From positions 550,106-614,105 of the forward strand of contig CAJNDS010001125.1 of assembly GCA_905221605.1 (NCBI GenBank): a stretch of DNA of 64,000 nt, written 5' to 3'. Below are positions 30,601-41,943 of this stretch, piece by piece. This DNA comes from Symbiodinium natans (lineage: Eukaryota > Sar > Dinophyceae > Suessiales > Symbiodiniaceae). Under the pieces are notes generated by a model. That model was given only the letters and a program-made list of their open reading frames with translations, was not told the origin of the DNA and made no database searches. The position numbers and the translations under genes are program-made. Numbering within the stretch: the stretch's first letter is position 1; every line of letters starts with the position of its first letter.

Positions 30601-31480
30601 GTATCTGAAAATGATGTTTTCGGCGTTCCTGTATGGTTCTGGCCTTGAAAAATTGAAAAACACACTTGAAGAGCCCTTAAACCTTACATAGAAAGAAACA
30701 GAAAAGACAGAAATGAAGCCCTTAAATTTGCTTGCAAGAATAACAAAAACATCATTTTTGGTATCTGAAAATGATGTTTTCGGCGTTCCTGTATGGTTCT
30801 GGCCTTGAAAAATTGAAAAACACACTTTAAGAGCCCTTAAACACCTTACAAACACCTCCAGAATAGAAAGAAACAGGAAAGACAGAAATGAAGCCCTTAA
30901 ATTTGCTTGCAAGAATAACAAAAACATCATTTTTGTATCTGGAAATGATTGTTTTCGGCGTTCCGGTATGGTTCTGGCCTTGAAAAACCTCTGAAAAACT
31001 GGAAAACCCATGTTCGGAGGCCTTAAACACCTTAGAAAACCTCAGCCCTAATAACCCTAATAAATGTTGTTGCCTTTCATGTTCTTATCCCTACCAATGA
31101 GCAGCTGTATGCCCACTTGTCGGCAGCTGCTCACACACCATTGGCCGGGTGTGGGGACGGGTGAGACCACGGTTGGTCACGGAGCCTAGGGCGGGGTTGG
31201 GGCCAACCAGCAGTGGGCATCTGCTGATAACACCTGGACACATGGGCTCAGCTGGCCCCCGCCTATGATGGTGTTGCCTCCGTGGGTCGATCCTACCATG
31301 GGAGGCCACTTGAGCAACCTTGAACCCTCAACCCTAAACCCTAAACCGCACTGCAATACGGATTTGCCCCAGCTGTGCAGGAGTGAAAAAAAACCCTAAA
31401 CCCGAATAACCCTAATAACTCTAACAACCGTAAACCCTAAACCCTACCTGAAAATCATGTTTTGTGCATTCCTGTATGGT
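27700..31480 (+). repeat. Irregular tandem family, about 15 units
   Basis: Units of 125-270 bp share CAGAAATGAAACCCTTAAA, TTTGCTTGCGA, ATCTGAAAATGATGTTTTCGG and CGTTCCTGTATGGTTCTGGC. Units lie near 27760, 28477, 28650, 28775, 28932, 29145, 29355, 29533, 29803, 29953, 30163, 30433, 30607, 30766 and 30940, with an outlier at 31446. Minus-strand frames (FSRPEPYRNAENIIF) follow the repeat. The family is interrupted by unique DNA at about 27905-28370. A unique stretch with an inverted repeat (GTATGCCCACT and AGTGGGCAT) lies at 31100-31220. Confidence 0.95.
28027..28263 (-). CDS. Minus-strand gene fragment inside a repeat
   Basis: On the minus strand, AG with a following G leads into 78 codons and a TGA stop. 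The frame is acidic and lysine-rich at first (EVSEAKSDTEVAEVKPDAKA), then helical (CIQDLKEFRSKAQQRREVAR) and glutamine, glycine and serine-rich at the end. It looks coding, in contrast to the repeats on both sides. A nested inverted repeat (TACCTTCGCTC / GAGCGAAGGTA) sits at its 5-prime border (28261-28313). It may be a gene fragment captured in one repeat unit. Function unknown. Confidence 0.45.
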   Translation of the reverse strand, partial: VLPEPETEVSEAKSDTEVAEVKPDAKAEPTPHEKAMAGCIQDLKEFRSKAQQRREVARWVQEDGQGGQSSWTTSSRLV

Positions 31481-31614
31481 TCTGGGTTTGAAAAACACAC
31501 TGTTGGATAATTTAAAGGCTTCACAAAACCTTACCTCAATTGAAAGCACAGTAGAGTAGAGTGAGCTTATACCAGTTTCCATTCCTGCTGTAAGCACTGG
31601 AAGGGAGGGCTGGT

Positions 31615-32686
31615 ATGGAGGATGTGAGTCAAGACCACACGTGCCAATACCTTCATGCCCTTTCCTTAGTCCTTCAGGTACCACTGTCTTTGTCGTCCGA
31701 GTGCTGGAAGGATGTGTACATCATGGACGCAGAGTTGCAGGTTGAGTGCGACTGCAAACTGACCGAGATGATCAACCGGGTGAACCCGCCCGATCCCTCC
31801 AATGTCATGAAAGTGTTTGCACTGGTCATCGATCTGAATTTGGAGAGATCAGGGGCTTCAGGTGGGCACGAAGGCGAGCCGGAGCACGACATGCGTGCGA
31901 CTGTTTCAAACAACCTGTTGCCCAACCTGGGGAGTTGCTCGGCTTCTCCTTGAGAAGTTGGTGTTTCATTTCGTTCCAGCTGAGCTGTTAATGAGCTGAG
32001 CTGAGATAACCAAGGATACCTGCAGAAGAACAGCTCTGGTGTGACCTACGACACGCACGACGTCATCTTGTTCACCACGGCCGAGGCAGCCGCCTCTGCA
32101 GGACACTGGCTCACACGCTGCGCGACGGTGTCAGCAATCGAGTTGTGGCTGAAGCTGGACTACGTCATGTCGACGGCGCCCGAGTGTGGGCCTTATTCTT
32201 GATCTTGACAGTCACTGTAGTGAGATTGTCAGCGTGTCCCACAAAAGGCAACGACCATAGGCTGTCACTCACAGTCAGGTACTCCTTCCAGATGGTGTCC
32301 GACAAGTTCACGCCATGGCCACACTTCAAGTATACCCAGACGGACCCCTATGCGAACATGATCAACAGCCTCCTGGCCAACACCGTCTGCATCAAGTGGC
32401 TGAAGCTGACACAGGTTGTGAAGGTGTTGCACAAACAGCCGTTGTCCGAGTACGTTGCCCTGGTCCGGCGTGGCTTGGGGAATACCATGGACCATGAGCA
32501 CCACTGCAATGTATAAATGTCATAAACTCTACAGCAGAAAGAAAAAAGCCATACTCGGTCACAAGCCAAGGCAGGAAACGCAAGCGACGTTCAGAACCAT
32601 CAAGTGATGCAGAAGAAGAAGGAGCCCCGCCTGAAGCCCGAGTGAGCTCAAGCAATCATGAGGAGGACGCGCTTTCTGATTGCTGA
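31615..32686 (+). CDS. Gene A: unknown nuclear-type protein, five exons
   Basis: The exons are 31615-31623 (ATG GAG GAT, donor GTGAGT), 31678-31861, 32015-32183, 32279-32469 and 32535-32686, ending in TGA. All phases agree and the sum is 705 nt (234 codons plus stop). Three of four acceptors are followed by G, and the first has a good pyrimidine tract. Introns are 54-153 bp and free of telomeric repeats. The protein includes KDVYIMDAELQVECDCKLTE, then VILFTTAEAAASAGHWL, YSFQMVSDKFTPWPHFKY, and ends in a basic patch GRKRKRR followed by an acidic serine-rich tail. The basic patch suggests a nuclear protein. I recognise no family. The tiny first exon is the least certain part. Confidence 0.6.
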
Positions 32687-33450
32687 TTGCTGAGGTGTGC
32701 AAGTGGATAGTGTTGTTACAGTGTTGGTAGTGCTAGCATGAGACCATGAAATAATCATGACATGTAACCTTGTAATTGTGAGCAATAACACTCTGTAAGT
32801 TTAAGAATACCAACTCAATGACTAATACCTCAGCATGTAGCAGATCTGTTGGAGCCAGGCCTGCAATTTTGGCTTGCGTGCACTTGTTTTTGAGTGGGCA
32901 AGATGCAGCCCGAGCAGGCGGTGGCAGTGGCAGGTGGGGAGTCAGAATCCCAATCGTCCGAAGAGGCATGTTTTCCTTAGCTTGGCATAGCTGCATGCTG
33001 TGTATTGTTCATACACAGAAATACATAAGAATTGGTGTCTAAAATTTCTGTATACATAGTTAGAATTAGAACATAGTGTTGCAGTTAACAGTTAACAGTT
33101 CCTGCTTGTAGCAGTACAGATGCCTAAGCATGCCCGAACACCGTTTAGGCCATCCGCCTGTGTCTCCTTTAAAGGAGTGAGTGACTCACAGGCACCTGGA
33201 AAAGGCATGTTTGCGTGATTTCTGTTTGCGCCCTGTGATCAGTCGTTTCTAGCAGCACACGCATGTCACGCATGGTGACTCTCTGATTTCATGCTTGCAT
33301 CCAGAGTCACAGTCACAGTCTTAGGTTGTGTTTTGTGGCTTTTACAATTCTGCGCTGCCAACACTGCTACACAGCACTACCAACACTGCATTGCAAAATT
33401 GTGGGACAAACGTTTTGTTTGCTTTTGTGTTTTTTTTGCAATAGGTACGA

Positions 33451-33990
33451 AAGGTGGGACACACAAAACGTTTGTCCCACCTTTTGTGGCTTTTGCAACG
33501 CTGCAACACCGCACTGCGAACACTGCGTTACAATAGGTATGAAAGGTGGGACATACAAAACGTTTGTCCCACCTTTTGTGGCTCTTGCAACACCGCGCTG
33601 CGAACACTGCATTGCAATAGGTACGAAAGGTGGGACATACAAAACGTTTGTCCCACCTTTTGTGGCTTTTGCAACACCGCCCTGCGAACACTGCGTTGCA
33701 ATAGGTATGAAAGGTGGGACATACAAAACGTTTGTCCCACCTTTTGTGGCTTTTGCAACACCACGCTGCGAACACTGCATTACAATAGGTACGAAAGGTG
33801 GGACACACAACACGTTTGTCCCACCTTTTGTGGCTTTTGCAACGCTGCAACACCGCGCTGCGAACACTGCGTTACAATAGGTATGAAAGGTGGGACATAC
33901 AAAACGTTTGTCCCACCTTTTGTGGCTTTTGCAACACCGCGCTGCGAACACTGTGTTGCAAAAGGTGGCAGAAATCAAACAAGACGTTTG
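33451..33990. repeat. 84-bp palindromic array I, six copies
   Basis: Units start near 33451, 33543, 33627, 33711, 33795 and 33887. The period is 84 bp, or 92 where GCTGCAAC is inserted. Each unit holds the hairpin AAAGGTGGGACA / TGTCCCACCTTT around an 11-base loop ACAAAACGTT, then GTGGCTTTTGCAAC and GCTGCGAACACTGC. All six frames are open (for example CEHCVAIGMKGGTYKTFVPP), which the hairpin symmetry and period explain. Not called as genes. Confidence 0.97.
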
Positions 33991-34262
33991 TCCCAATTTA
34001 AGCGCTGTTTTCAAAAATGCGCTTAAAGTGGGACAAACAAAACGTATGTCCCACTTTAATCGCTTTTTTGAAAACAGCGATTAAAATGGGACAACAAATC
34101 TCCTTCATTTTTTGTCCCATTTTAATCGCTGTTTTCAAAAAAGCGCTTAAAGTGGGACAACCATGCCAATAATGGGCCAATAAGGGCCAATAAAGTGGGA
34201 CATACAAAACGTATGTCCCACTTTAACCGCTTTTTTGAAAATAGCGCTTAAAGTGGGACAAA
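33991..34262. repeat. Hairpin-rich spacer between the two arrays
   Basis: This spacer carries related but distinct foldbacks: AAAGTGGGACA / TGTCCCACTTTAA, AAAATGGGACA / TGTCCCATTTTAA, and TTTTCAAAAA-GCGCTTAAAG arms. The TGGGACA box is thus kept while the neighbouring base pairs change on both arms. Confidence 0.9.
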
Positions 34263-34359
34263 CTACTTGTTTTTTTATCTTCTTTTCTGCCTTTGCAATA
34301 CTCGTGTTCCAGAAGCACAAAAGGTGAGACACCATGCTGCGAACACTGCGTTGCAATAG

Positions 34360-34885
34360 GTATGAAAGGTGGGACACACAAAACGTTTGTCCCACCTTTT
34401 GTGGCTTTTGCAACACCGCGCTGCGAACACTGCGTTGCAATAGGTACGAAAGGTGGGACATACAAAACGTTTGTCCCACCTTTTGTGGCTTTTGCAACAC
34501 CGCGCTGCGAACACTGCGTTGCAATAGGTATGAAAGGTGGGACATACAAAACGTTTGTCCCACCTTTTGTGGCTTTTGCAACACCGCGCTGCGAACACTG
34601 CATTACAATAGGTACGAAAGGTGGGACATACAAAACGTTTGTCCCACCTTTTGTGGCTTTTGCAACACCGCGCTGCGAACACTGCATTACAATAGGTACG
34701 AAAGGTGGGACATACAAAACGTTTGTCCCACCTTTTGTGGCTTTTGCAACACCGCGCTGCGAACACTGCATTACAATAGGTACGAAAGGTGGGACATACA
34801 AAACGTTTGTCCCACCTTTTGTGGCTTTTGCAACGCTGCAACACCGCGCTGCGAACACTGCGTTACAATAGGTACGAAAGGTGGG
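34360..34885. repeat. 84-bp palindromic array II, six copies
   Basis: Same unit as array I, at about 34365, 34449, 34533, 34617, 34701 and 34785, with a broken seventh at 34875. The copies are near identical, so recent homogenisation is likely. Confidence 0.97.
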
Positions 34886-34989
34886 AGAAACATTTGAAAA
34901 AAATCTCCGCTGCGCGGGCTGGCTGGTGGGTCTTTAGTGCTGAATAGGTTGCACCACAGACAGCACGACCCCCTGTTTCTCCTCACTCC

Positions 34990-35460
34990 ACAGGGCCTGG
35001 GGAAAAAAAATTCTCCGCTGCACGGGCTGTTGGGTCTTCATTTCTGAATAGTTTCTCCCGGGCCAGGCAGCCTCCACCACCCCATGTTTCTCCTCACTCC
35101 ACAGGGCATGGGGAAAAAATTTCTCCGCTGCACGGGCTGTTGGGTCTTCATTTCTGAATAGTTTCTCCCGGGCCAGGCAGCCTCTACCACCCCATGTTTC
35201 TCCTCACTCCACAGGGCATGGGGAAAAAATTTCTCCGCTGCACGGGCTGTTGGGTCTTCATTTCTGAATAGTTTCTCCCGGGCCAGGCAGCCTCTACCAC
35301 CCCATGTTTCTCCTCACTCCACAGGGCATGGGGAAAAAATTTCTCCGCTGCACGGGCTGTTGGGTCTTCATTTCTGAATAGTTTCTCCCGGGCCAGGCAG
35401 CCTCCACCACCCCATGTTTCTCCTCACTCCACAGGGCCTGGAAAAAATTTCTCCGCTGCG
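34990..35460. repeat. 110-bp tandem repeat, four to five copies
   Basis: TTCTCCGCTGCACGGGCTG recurs near 35010, 35120, 35230, 35340 and, diverged, 35447. Units also carry GTTTCTCCCGGGCCAGGCAG and TGTTTCTCCTCACTCCACAG. The pyrimidine run plus CACAG resembles an acceptor in every unit. Minus-strand frames are repeat-derived. Confidence 0.95.
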
Positions 35461-35772
35461 CGGGCTGGTGGGTCTTTCTTTCCGAAGAGTTTGTCCGACA
35501 CCACAGCCGTATACCCTGCTCCCCCTCTTTTTTTACTCTTGTATACTGTGAATCATTGAAGGGGCAGCCAATCATGAGTTGCCTGAAAGACACAAACTGA
35601 CTTCCTCGTACAGTCACTGCAAGGTCGTTGCGGCCAGCTTCTGCAGACATGCCAGAGCGTGGTGGCTCAGGCCAGCAGGCTTCTTGATGATGATGCTGCT
35701 GTGCTGTTCTGCTGAGAGTGTTGTGGTGCCTGAAGTGTCTCGGTTGTCTGTGTCATCTGCCGCAACATTCAG

Positions 35773-35828
35773 GCTCAGGCTGATGCTGCTGCTGCACAGA
35801 CAGATATGTTCATAAAGGACTATAATTG
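35773..35828 (+). CDS. Exon candidate upstream of gene B
   Basis: Entered after GCAACATTCAG (next base G) and left at GTAGAT. It reads AQADAAAAQTDMFIKDYN plus two bases. An alanine-rich helix followed by a short polar stretch looks coding. It may be a 5-prime exon of gene B or the end of another gene. The minus strand is also open here, so support is moderate. Confidence 0.35.
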
Positions 35829-35958
35829 GTAGATCGTTCTTTGTCTTCCTGCAGCTTACCAACTGACCAACTGGACATGCAGGAAGATATCCTATCTGGA
35901 GGAATACACTACTTGACCAACTTTATTGTCATTGTTTAGCAGCTGATTCCAGCCAGGC

Positions 35959-36833
35959 ATGGCGTCCGATTTTTCAGCTTGGCTTACAGGTGGGCAGGAA
36001 GTTCTCCGCCAGCAGCGTGCGTTCGATCCATGGGCAGTCAAACCAGGCCGATGGTTGAAAAGACCCACTGAACAACACAGGTCTGCTGAGGTTAGTGGTT
36101 GAGGTTCAGCTTGACCTAATAGTTCTAGATGTTGCTTCAGGGCCACTTGCTGCCTTTCCAGGCACTTTCAAGTTCGAAGAGGCCGATTCAGATGAAGACA
36201 GTGATACGAACAATTTGTCCGAGGAGCAGAAGAAGAAGCTACAGCCCAAGCTCCCGAACCGTGTGCTACTATCATGTTTTTCTGCCACCTACAGTTCCCG
36301 GCTTGGTGGGAACCGTGGCCAGGTGCAATGGGATGTTTTTGCGTTGCAGCTATGGACTATGTTTATGAGTCTTAAAATAAACAAATGGGTGCTCATGTAT
36401 TTAGGCCCTTGCTTGCATAGAGTTTGAGGAAAAAAGACTCATTACTATAGGTATGGACATTGCTCTTGCTCGGGAGGTTGCCTGGTAGATAAGTTCTCTG
36501 ACAGAAGAGATTTCATGCTCACTGTTCACCAAGGAGGCACTGAACAAGAAAGCGGCCGAGTTGAAACGTGAGCAAGAGGCTGCAGATAGGGAGCGCGAGC
36601 TCTTGGCAAAACAGGCTGCAGAGGCAGCAGCCTTGGAAGCCCTGAACCGCAAACGTGAGGAGGATGCAGCTGCGGCTGAGCGCAGGAAGCTCGAAGCAGA
36701 GGAGGCCGAGAGGCAGAAACAGATCCGTGAAGAGGAAGAGCTCAAGGCCCTTCGAAGTCGTGTGGACATCGACTTCGACCTCGCGTTCCACATCTCTGAC
36801 AGCGCTCCCAGCACTGCAAACAAGCCAAAATGA
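35959..36833 (+). CDS. Gene B: unknown protein with charged coiled coil
   Basis: An ATG at 35959 begins MASDFSAWLTGGQEVLRQQR, open to a good donor GTTAGT at 36091. The next coding block (36110 or 36162 to 36260) reads GTFKFEEADSDEDSDTNNLS and EEQKKKLQPKLPN. Then come a short exon 36295-36322 and a last exon 36494-36833. The last exon encodes a long alanine, glutamate and arginine-rich helix (LKREQEAADRERELLAKQAA and on) and ends AFHISDSAPSTANKPK before TGA. The helix looks like a coiled coil or single alpha-helix. The first junction is ambiguous: a 19-bp intron (36091-36109), a donor at 36037, or a donor at 35990. Function unknown. Confidence 0.5.
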
Positions 36834-36979
36834 TGGTGCACGACTGTGGCTGCTTGGTTTCAAGGCTCATGGACGGGGCCCGAAAAGTCTTCCGAGAGGC
36901 AACTTGTCGAAAAGTACATACTGTGATGGGACCAGAATCTTAACTCCACCTGGAAACTATTCACCCACCTGACCTGTAA

Positions 36980-37170
36980 ATGCTCGACTTTCAGCTCCTT
37001 CCCTTGGAAGGCGCTGCAATGCCCCAGTTCCAGAAGGCTCCGTGGCTGAATTCCATGACCAGCCGCGACCTCCTTGTGCTGAATTTGGGCCACGACCCGA
37101 CTTCACTGTCCCTCATCCAAGAGGCTGGGCTGGGTCCGGGTTACTGGGTTACTAGGTTGCCGGGTCAATT
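36980..37170 (+). CDS. Possible exon downstream of gene B
   Basis: An open frame reads LLPLEGAAMPQFQKAPWLNS and then MTSRDLLVLNLGHDPTSLSL before it runs into telomeric repeats at about 37190. An acceptor-like TTTCAG lies at 36989-36994. Composition suggests coding, but there is no stop or donor of quality. From 37190 to 37350 the DNA is degenerate TTTAGGG; from 37420 to 38450 it is GC-rich with a C-rich tract (37470-37580), with long but unconvincing frames. Confidence 0.3.
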
Positions 37171-39193
37171 AGTTGGTTACCTGGGACCTGGTTTAGGGTT
37201 TAGAAGTAGGATTAGGGTCCAATTAGGGTTTAGGGCTTAGGGTTTAGGGTTTCGGTTTTCGTCGGCTTTAGGGTTTACCTTAGGGTTAAGGGTTTAACTT
37301 AGGGTTTAGGGTTCCGGGTTTAAGGGTTTAGGGTTTAAAGGGTTACGTTTGTTCAAGCATGAATGTTTCATGTTGAGTCGGCATGTGGTTCAGTGCTTCA
37401 GCTGTCTTTTGAGGGTTTTTGCTCTGCGCAGGGATTGAAGAGTTTTCACATAATCCTTCCCCCAATTTAACCCCCCACCCACTGCCCACCCCCCCACCCA
37501 CATTCGGCCCCCCCCCCCCACCCCCCCCAACTCCCCCCCATCCCCCCCACCCCCCCCATCCCACCCCCACCCACACCCGTGCATGTGTTGAACTTGCAAG
37601 GAATCATGTTCTGCATGTTGAGCTTGCTTCGTTGCTGGTCATGATGTCCTGTTGTCATCGTCTACCCACGGCACATCATGCGCACACGGGCTGCGGATGT
37701 CAGCAGTGCCAGGTGTGTCCTCACACAGTTGACCGTGTGTGGGCGAAGAGTGTGTCATCCTTGAGGCCAACGTGCCACTTGTTGGCTAAAGCGCCTGCTG
37801 GGGATGCGATGCCGGCTTCCGTGCACGAGTGTGGCTGTGTGCCAGCACTCTGTGCCACCAGAGCAGCTGGCGGGTGCCATTGGTCACACTCAGGGGAGGT
37901 CACTTGCCATGTTCTTGATGTTGTGTGCTGCGCCTTGCTGTTTGGTACACCCCCCGGGCGGTCTGACACCCGCCCCCCCGGCCCCCACCTTCCGACCCCC
38001 CGTCTCTGTCGGTGCCTCTGCGTGCTGCGTGCTCCGTCCTACCCAGCACGGTGCCTCCAGCCCTGTCCAAAGACCACAGACATTTGTCTGTTGGGCTACA
38101 GCACCCGGGCTCCAACCGGGATCCCTTGTGACCCGGGGATTGCGGGGGCTTGGACAATTTTGGCCCATGTTCAGTGCTGTTGGCCGGGCACTGGGACTGG
38201 CGCTGCTGGGTGTGTCCCGTGGCAGGTGTGTCCTGCAGCAGCGCCGTGGTGGGGGAGGCCTTTGTCGTTCACTGCTGCTTGCTGGGGATGTGCTCTGCTC
38301 TTGTTCTCTTTGGCCCGTCGTGGTTGTGGTGGTGGGTTGCCCCGCACTAGCACTGCCACGATGCTCTGCTCTTAGTCTCTTTGGCCCGAGTTCTGATCGT
38401 TTGTCCGAGCAAAAACGACCAGTCCTTGTAGCCGATTGTAGGCTTAGTAGCCTTAGCCTCAGGGTTTAAGGGTTAAGGATTAAGGGTTAAGGGTTAAGGG
38501 TTAGGGGTTAGGGGTTTCGGGTTTAGGTATTGGGGATTAAGGATTTAGGGTTAGGGTTAAGGGTTTACCCAGGGGGGGTTTAGGGTTTAACCTTAGGGTT
38601 TAGGGTATTCATATTATATTAGGGGTGTATTTGTATTAGAGGCTAGAGGGAATCAGGAAATCGGGAGGGAAAGGGATTATTAGCACATTTGGGAGTGAAT
38701 CCGGAAGCGGCCTTGAAACAGGCCATTCAGAAGGAGTGCGTCAACAAGATTGCGCTGATATGGCAACCCTACATCAGCTGTGTGGTTCAGCACGCGAATG
38801 GCTCACCAAGCAGCAGCAGCAGGGGCAGCACGAGTTCTACATCACAAGGGTCCACGTATGTGGAATTCCTGTGCTTTGCCCGAGGACAGTCAGCCACCGA
38901 TTGCGGCTGGCTGCCAGCTGACTCTTGGCCAGAAAAGAATAAAAGATCCTACCTTGCTGAAACAGTAAGGGCCCAAACCCTGACCCCAGCCCTGAGAACT
39001 GGAAGCAGGAAACCTGACAGCCTGCCTAAACCTAATAGGTTAAAAGCTGAAGCCTAAAGGGCCACACGACACTTAAATCAGGCTCGCAGTATTGGCCTCA
39101 ATGTATAAACTGTCCGACAAACTCGCAGTCTAAAGCCAAAGGTGTCCAAAGCTGAAACCTGTGAGCATAAAACTACCCTTCCCCCAGCCCCAG

Positions 39194-41588
39194 GCCCACA
39201 CCCCCTATCGAGCAAACCATGTGATCTTGCTCTTCTCTTCCATGTGTCTGAGTCTGAGGTCATCAATGTGGCGAACGGGTACCCTGATCCCTTCCTGCGT
39301 GTTCGTGTTTGTCCGACTTGTGGTCCGAAACCGACAGACAAGCAGAACTGCCCGATCATGGCACACATGGAAGGCATGGTGATAGGCACTCTCAAGGAAA
39401 GCCCCCTGAAGAAGGCCAAGTCTGAGGTCAGCCCTGATAATGATGGTGAGGGCGAGGGCCCGGCCAGAAAAGAGACCGAAGACGACGACCAAGACAATGA
39501 GGACGAGATCCCCGCTGAAGAGGAGGAGGACAATGACATGCCCGAGGCCTGCAGCAGTCATAAACAGTTTGCAAAACACACAGCATGCAGCATGTGACAT
39601 GCAGCTGTTCCAACAGAAACTGACAGAAACACTGCACTTGTGAGTGAGTCTGAGGCCGGAGGTACCCAGAAGCACTTGCGGAACACGTGGCAGAACGGTA
39701 TTGCGCCCGATTTCATGATACAGCTATTGAGCATCCTGCCCAACTACATTGAGCTTGTCATCGTTCTCTTCCCACTTCCGTTTGCCACTGGGCTCCTCAA
39801 AGGGATCTTGGAGTTCAACCGCATGTTCGGCAAAGTCATGCCGTCCGAAGTGCAATGCCTTATCAAGATGCCGAACAAGCCCATGCCCAATCCTGATGAA
39901 GATACAAAAGTGCTCTATGTCGGCAACAGGCACAACTTTGCTCTCAGCATCGATGTGGTCAAGAATGACATGATCGAGTTCGCAAAGAAGGCAGTCACTG
40001 ACACCCGACCCTCTGCAACAGGGAAGAAGAATGCCTTGAGTCCGAACAAGGCCACAGCTGACAGTGACAACCAAGCCGAGCTTAAGGCTGAGGGTCCTGA
40101 CGATGTCAGCGACAGTGAGGGCGGGGATGTAGGGCCTGGCACCTCCAGCAACGACAAGGGCGGGAACTTCATCGGCTGTGTTGAGATGGACGACCTTCTT
40201 GACCGAACGGACCTTGCCGAAAACTCCCAGGCCGACAGTGATGAGGAGTCGCCCGAGTACCACTCCGAGAGCAAGGTTCGTTCAGTGACATGGTCTTTGA
40301 AGCATGTCAACAGTTTGAAAATTTAAGCTTCTGTGGGCTGTGCTTGAGAGTCCGTGTGTCTGATCTGATCTAAGGTGATCTCACGCCGGAGCTTCCTTGC
40401 CATGACGAAATTCGGTGTCCGAGTTGCAACGACGCCAAGCACGACAGCATCGATGGTAGTGGGCGTGGGGCTCATCACGAACAAGCAGTTGAAGAAGGAC
40501 ACGACGATACCATGCAAAGGGCCACTCATCTGACTTTCAGGGTCCATGTCGTGCTTGCTGTTCAATTCAATTCGTTTGTGTGCTCAGAGCCTTGAACAAT
40601 AAGGGCATGGTTCGAGTCCCTCACAACGGCCACCATCTTTGCGTCCGACTGCGATGCCACACAGCGCATCGCCCGAGTCCCCCTCGCCGTCAACGACGAC
40701 GCAAAGTCCGAGAAGTACCTGTATTGCGTGCTGACTGGGATTGTCGGCTTCGTCAATCACTTCCACAATCTCGCACCAGTCCCCAACGCCAAGATGCCCT
40801 CACACACCCTGTCGCCCTGTCGAACAGAGCACTGGTGACACTCTCAGCACCAGTACCCCTGCAGGCACTGGTGGCGTTTGGCCCACAGCGAAAAGTACGA
40901 AACACAGATCTGGTTGGAGCCTGGGCTCCGTCGCTTTCGGATGCTGGACTGGAGAGCCCTGTGGCGCCTCATCCATACAGACAAACTTTGGTATGGCCCG
41001 AAAACAGCCGAGGTCCGAGCCTTTGTTTTTGCCTTCCACATCCTTGGGAGTATTGTCAGCTCTTCCTGCTTGTGTGAGTCAGCAGGCAGCCTGCTGAAGC
41101 ACTTTGCGCGCGGCAATGCAGATACTAAGCGGGTTGTGGAAAGGGCACTTTTGAAGTTCGCTGGTATTGCTGGAGACGGCACTGATGGTTTAATTCTTTT
41201 GAGGGCCTGGCTCGAGACAGTGCCTTCGCCCGAGAAGCTTGTCTTCATGGGCCGGAACATGAAGGCCTACAATAAGAAGGTGGCACAGTTTCCTTTGGGT
41301 GAAGGCAGCAAGACACTCCACAACATGAGGAAGGCTGCTGGAAGCAAGAGCGAAAGGAGTGCCCGATGGTCAGCCAGTCGTTTGCGCAGGATTCCGCGGG
41401 TGGCTGTGAAAGTCTTGGCCACAAGGCTAAGAGCATCTCTGCATCGCTGGGCCCGAACTGCAAGCCAGAAGGGCAGTCCGAACTTTTCCAGCCTGAAGAG
41501 TAGTCCAAACTTTGTGGTGCCTCGAACTCGAGTTCGCAAGAGCAAGGAAAAGTCCGCCGGAAAAGTGTGGGCTACGTCAGACACTTAA
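39194..41588 (+). CDS. Gene C: large unknown protein, possibly transposase-derived
   Basis: Phase-consistent exons are 39194-39555, 39617-40279, 40375-40570, 40604-40834 and 40889-41588, about 717 codons to a TAA. Several acceptors are followed by G and introns are 33-95 bp. Order of parts: a CPTCGPKPTDKQNC putative zinc-binding motif, an acidic EEEEDNDMPEAC stretch, a hydrophobic segment SILPNYIELVIVLFPLPFAT, an acidic serine-rich linker, CPSCND, the block DCDATQRIARVPLAVNDDAK, and a C-terminal part with CESAGSLLKHFARGNADTKR and a basic tail. The CESAGSLLKHF context reminds me of the conserved E and S/L region near the end of hAT-like transposases, but this is unverified. Upstream exons probably exist at 38690-38960, where VCGIPVLCPRTVSHRL is readable in one frame. 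Confidence 0.55.
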
Positions 41589-41943
41589 CCCCAAACTTGA
41601 TGCCTGAAACCCAGAACCTTAAAACCTTAAAGGTAGGCCTCGAAAGCTGGGGGGCTGGTTGCGGCTGGTTGGGGTTTAGGTTTAGGGTTTAGGGTTATTA
41701 GGGTTTAGGGTTGCGGTTTAGGGTTTAGGGTTTAGGGTTACAGGGTGACAGGGTGACAGGGTTTAGGGTTTAGTTTAGGGTTTAGTTTAGGGTTTAGTAA
41801 ACCCCAGAACCCTAAACCCGTCTTAAAAACATCGATTCTTTCCGACCAGCCTCACCCTGTCAGCCAGGTGATCGACCGCATCATGGGCTTTCTTTTCGCA
41901 GCTGCAGATGGCAGCGGACGGCAGAGAGCAGAGGGCCGGTTTT

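Noticed and set aside
27700-31030. CRISPR-like array (conserved repeats with variable spacers)
   Set aside because: Units are 125-270 bp, diverged, with similarity across the whole unit. The setting is eukaryotic and no cas-like gene is present.
33326-34897. Frames of 145-215 codons on both strands with CCHC-like CEHC or CNAVFAARCC motifs
   Set aside because: They are products of the 84-bp arrays. The cysteines repeat with the unit and do not form a coherent zinc-finger series.
37419-38375. A 318-codon plus-strand frame with a proline-rich start
   Set aside because: The start is a C-rich tract and the rest is cysteine, tryptophan and proline-rich in a way typical of unselected GC-rich DNA. 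Two other frames and the minus strand are equally open, and there is no clear ATG or domain.
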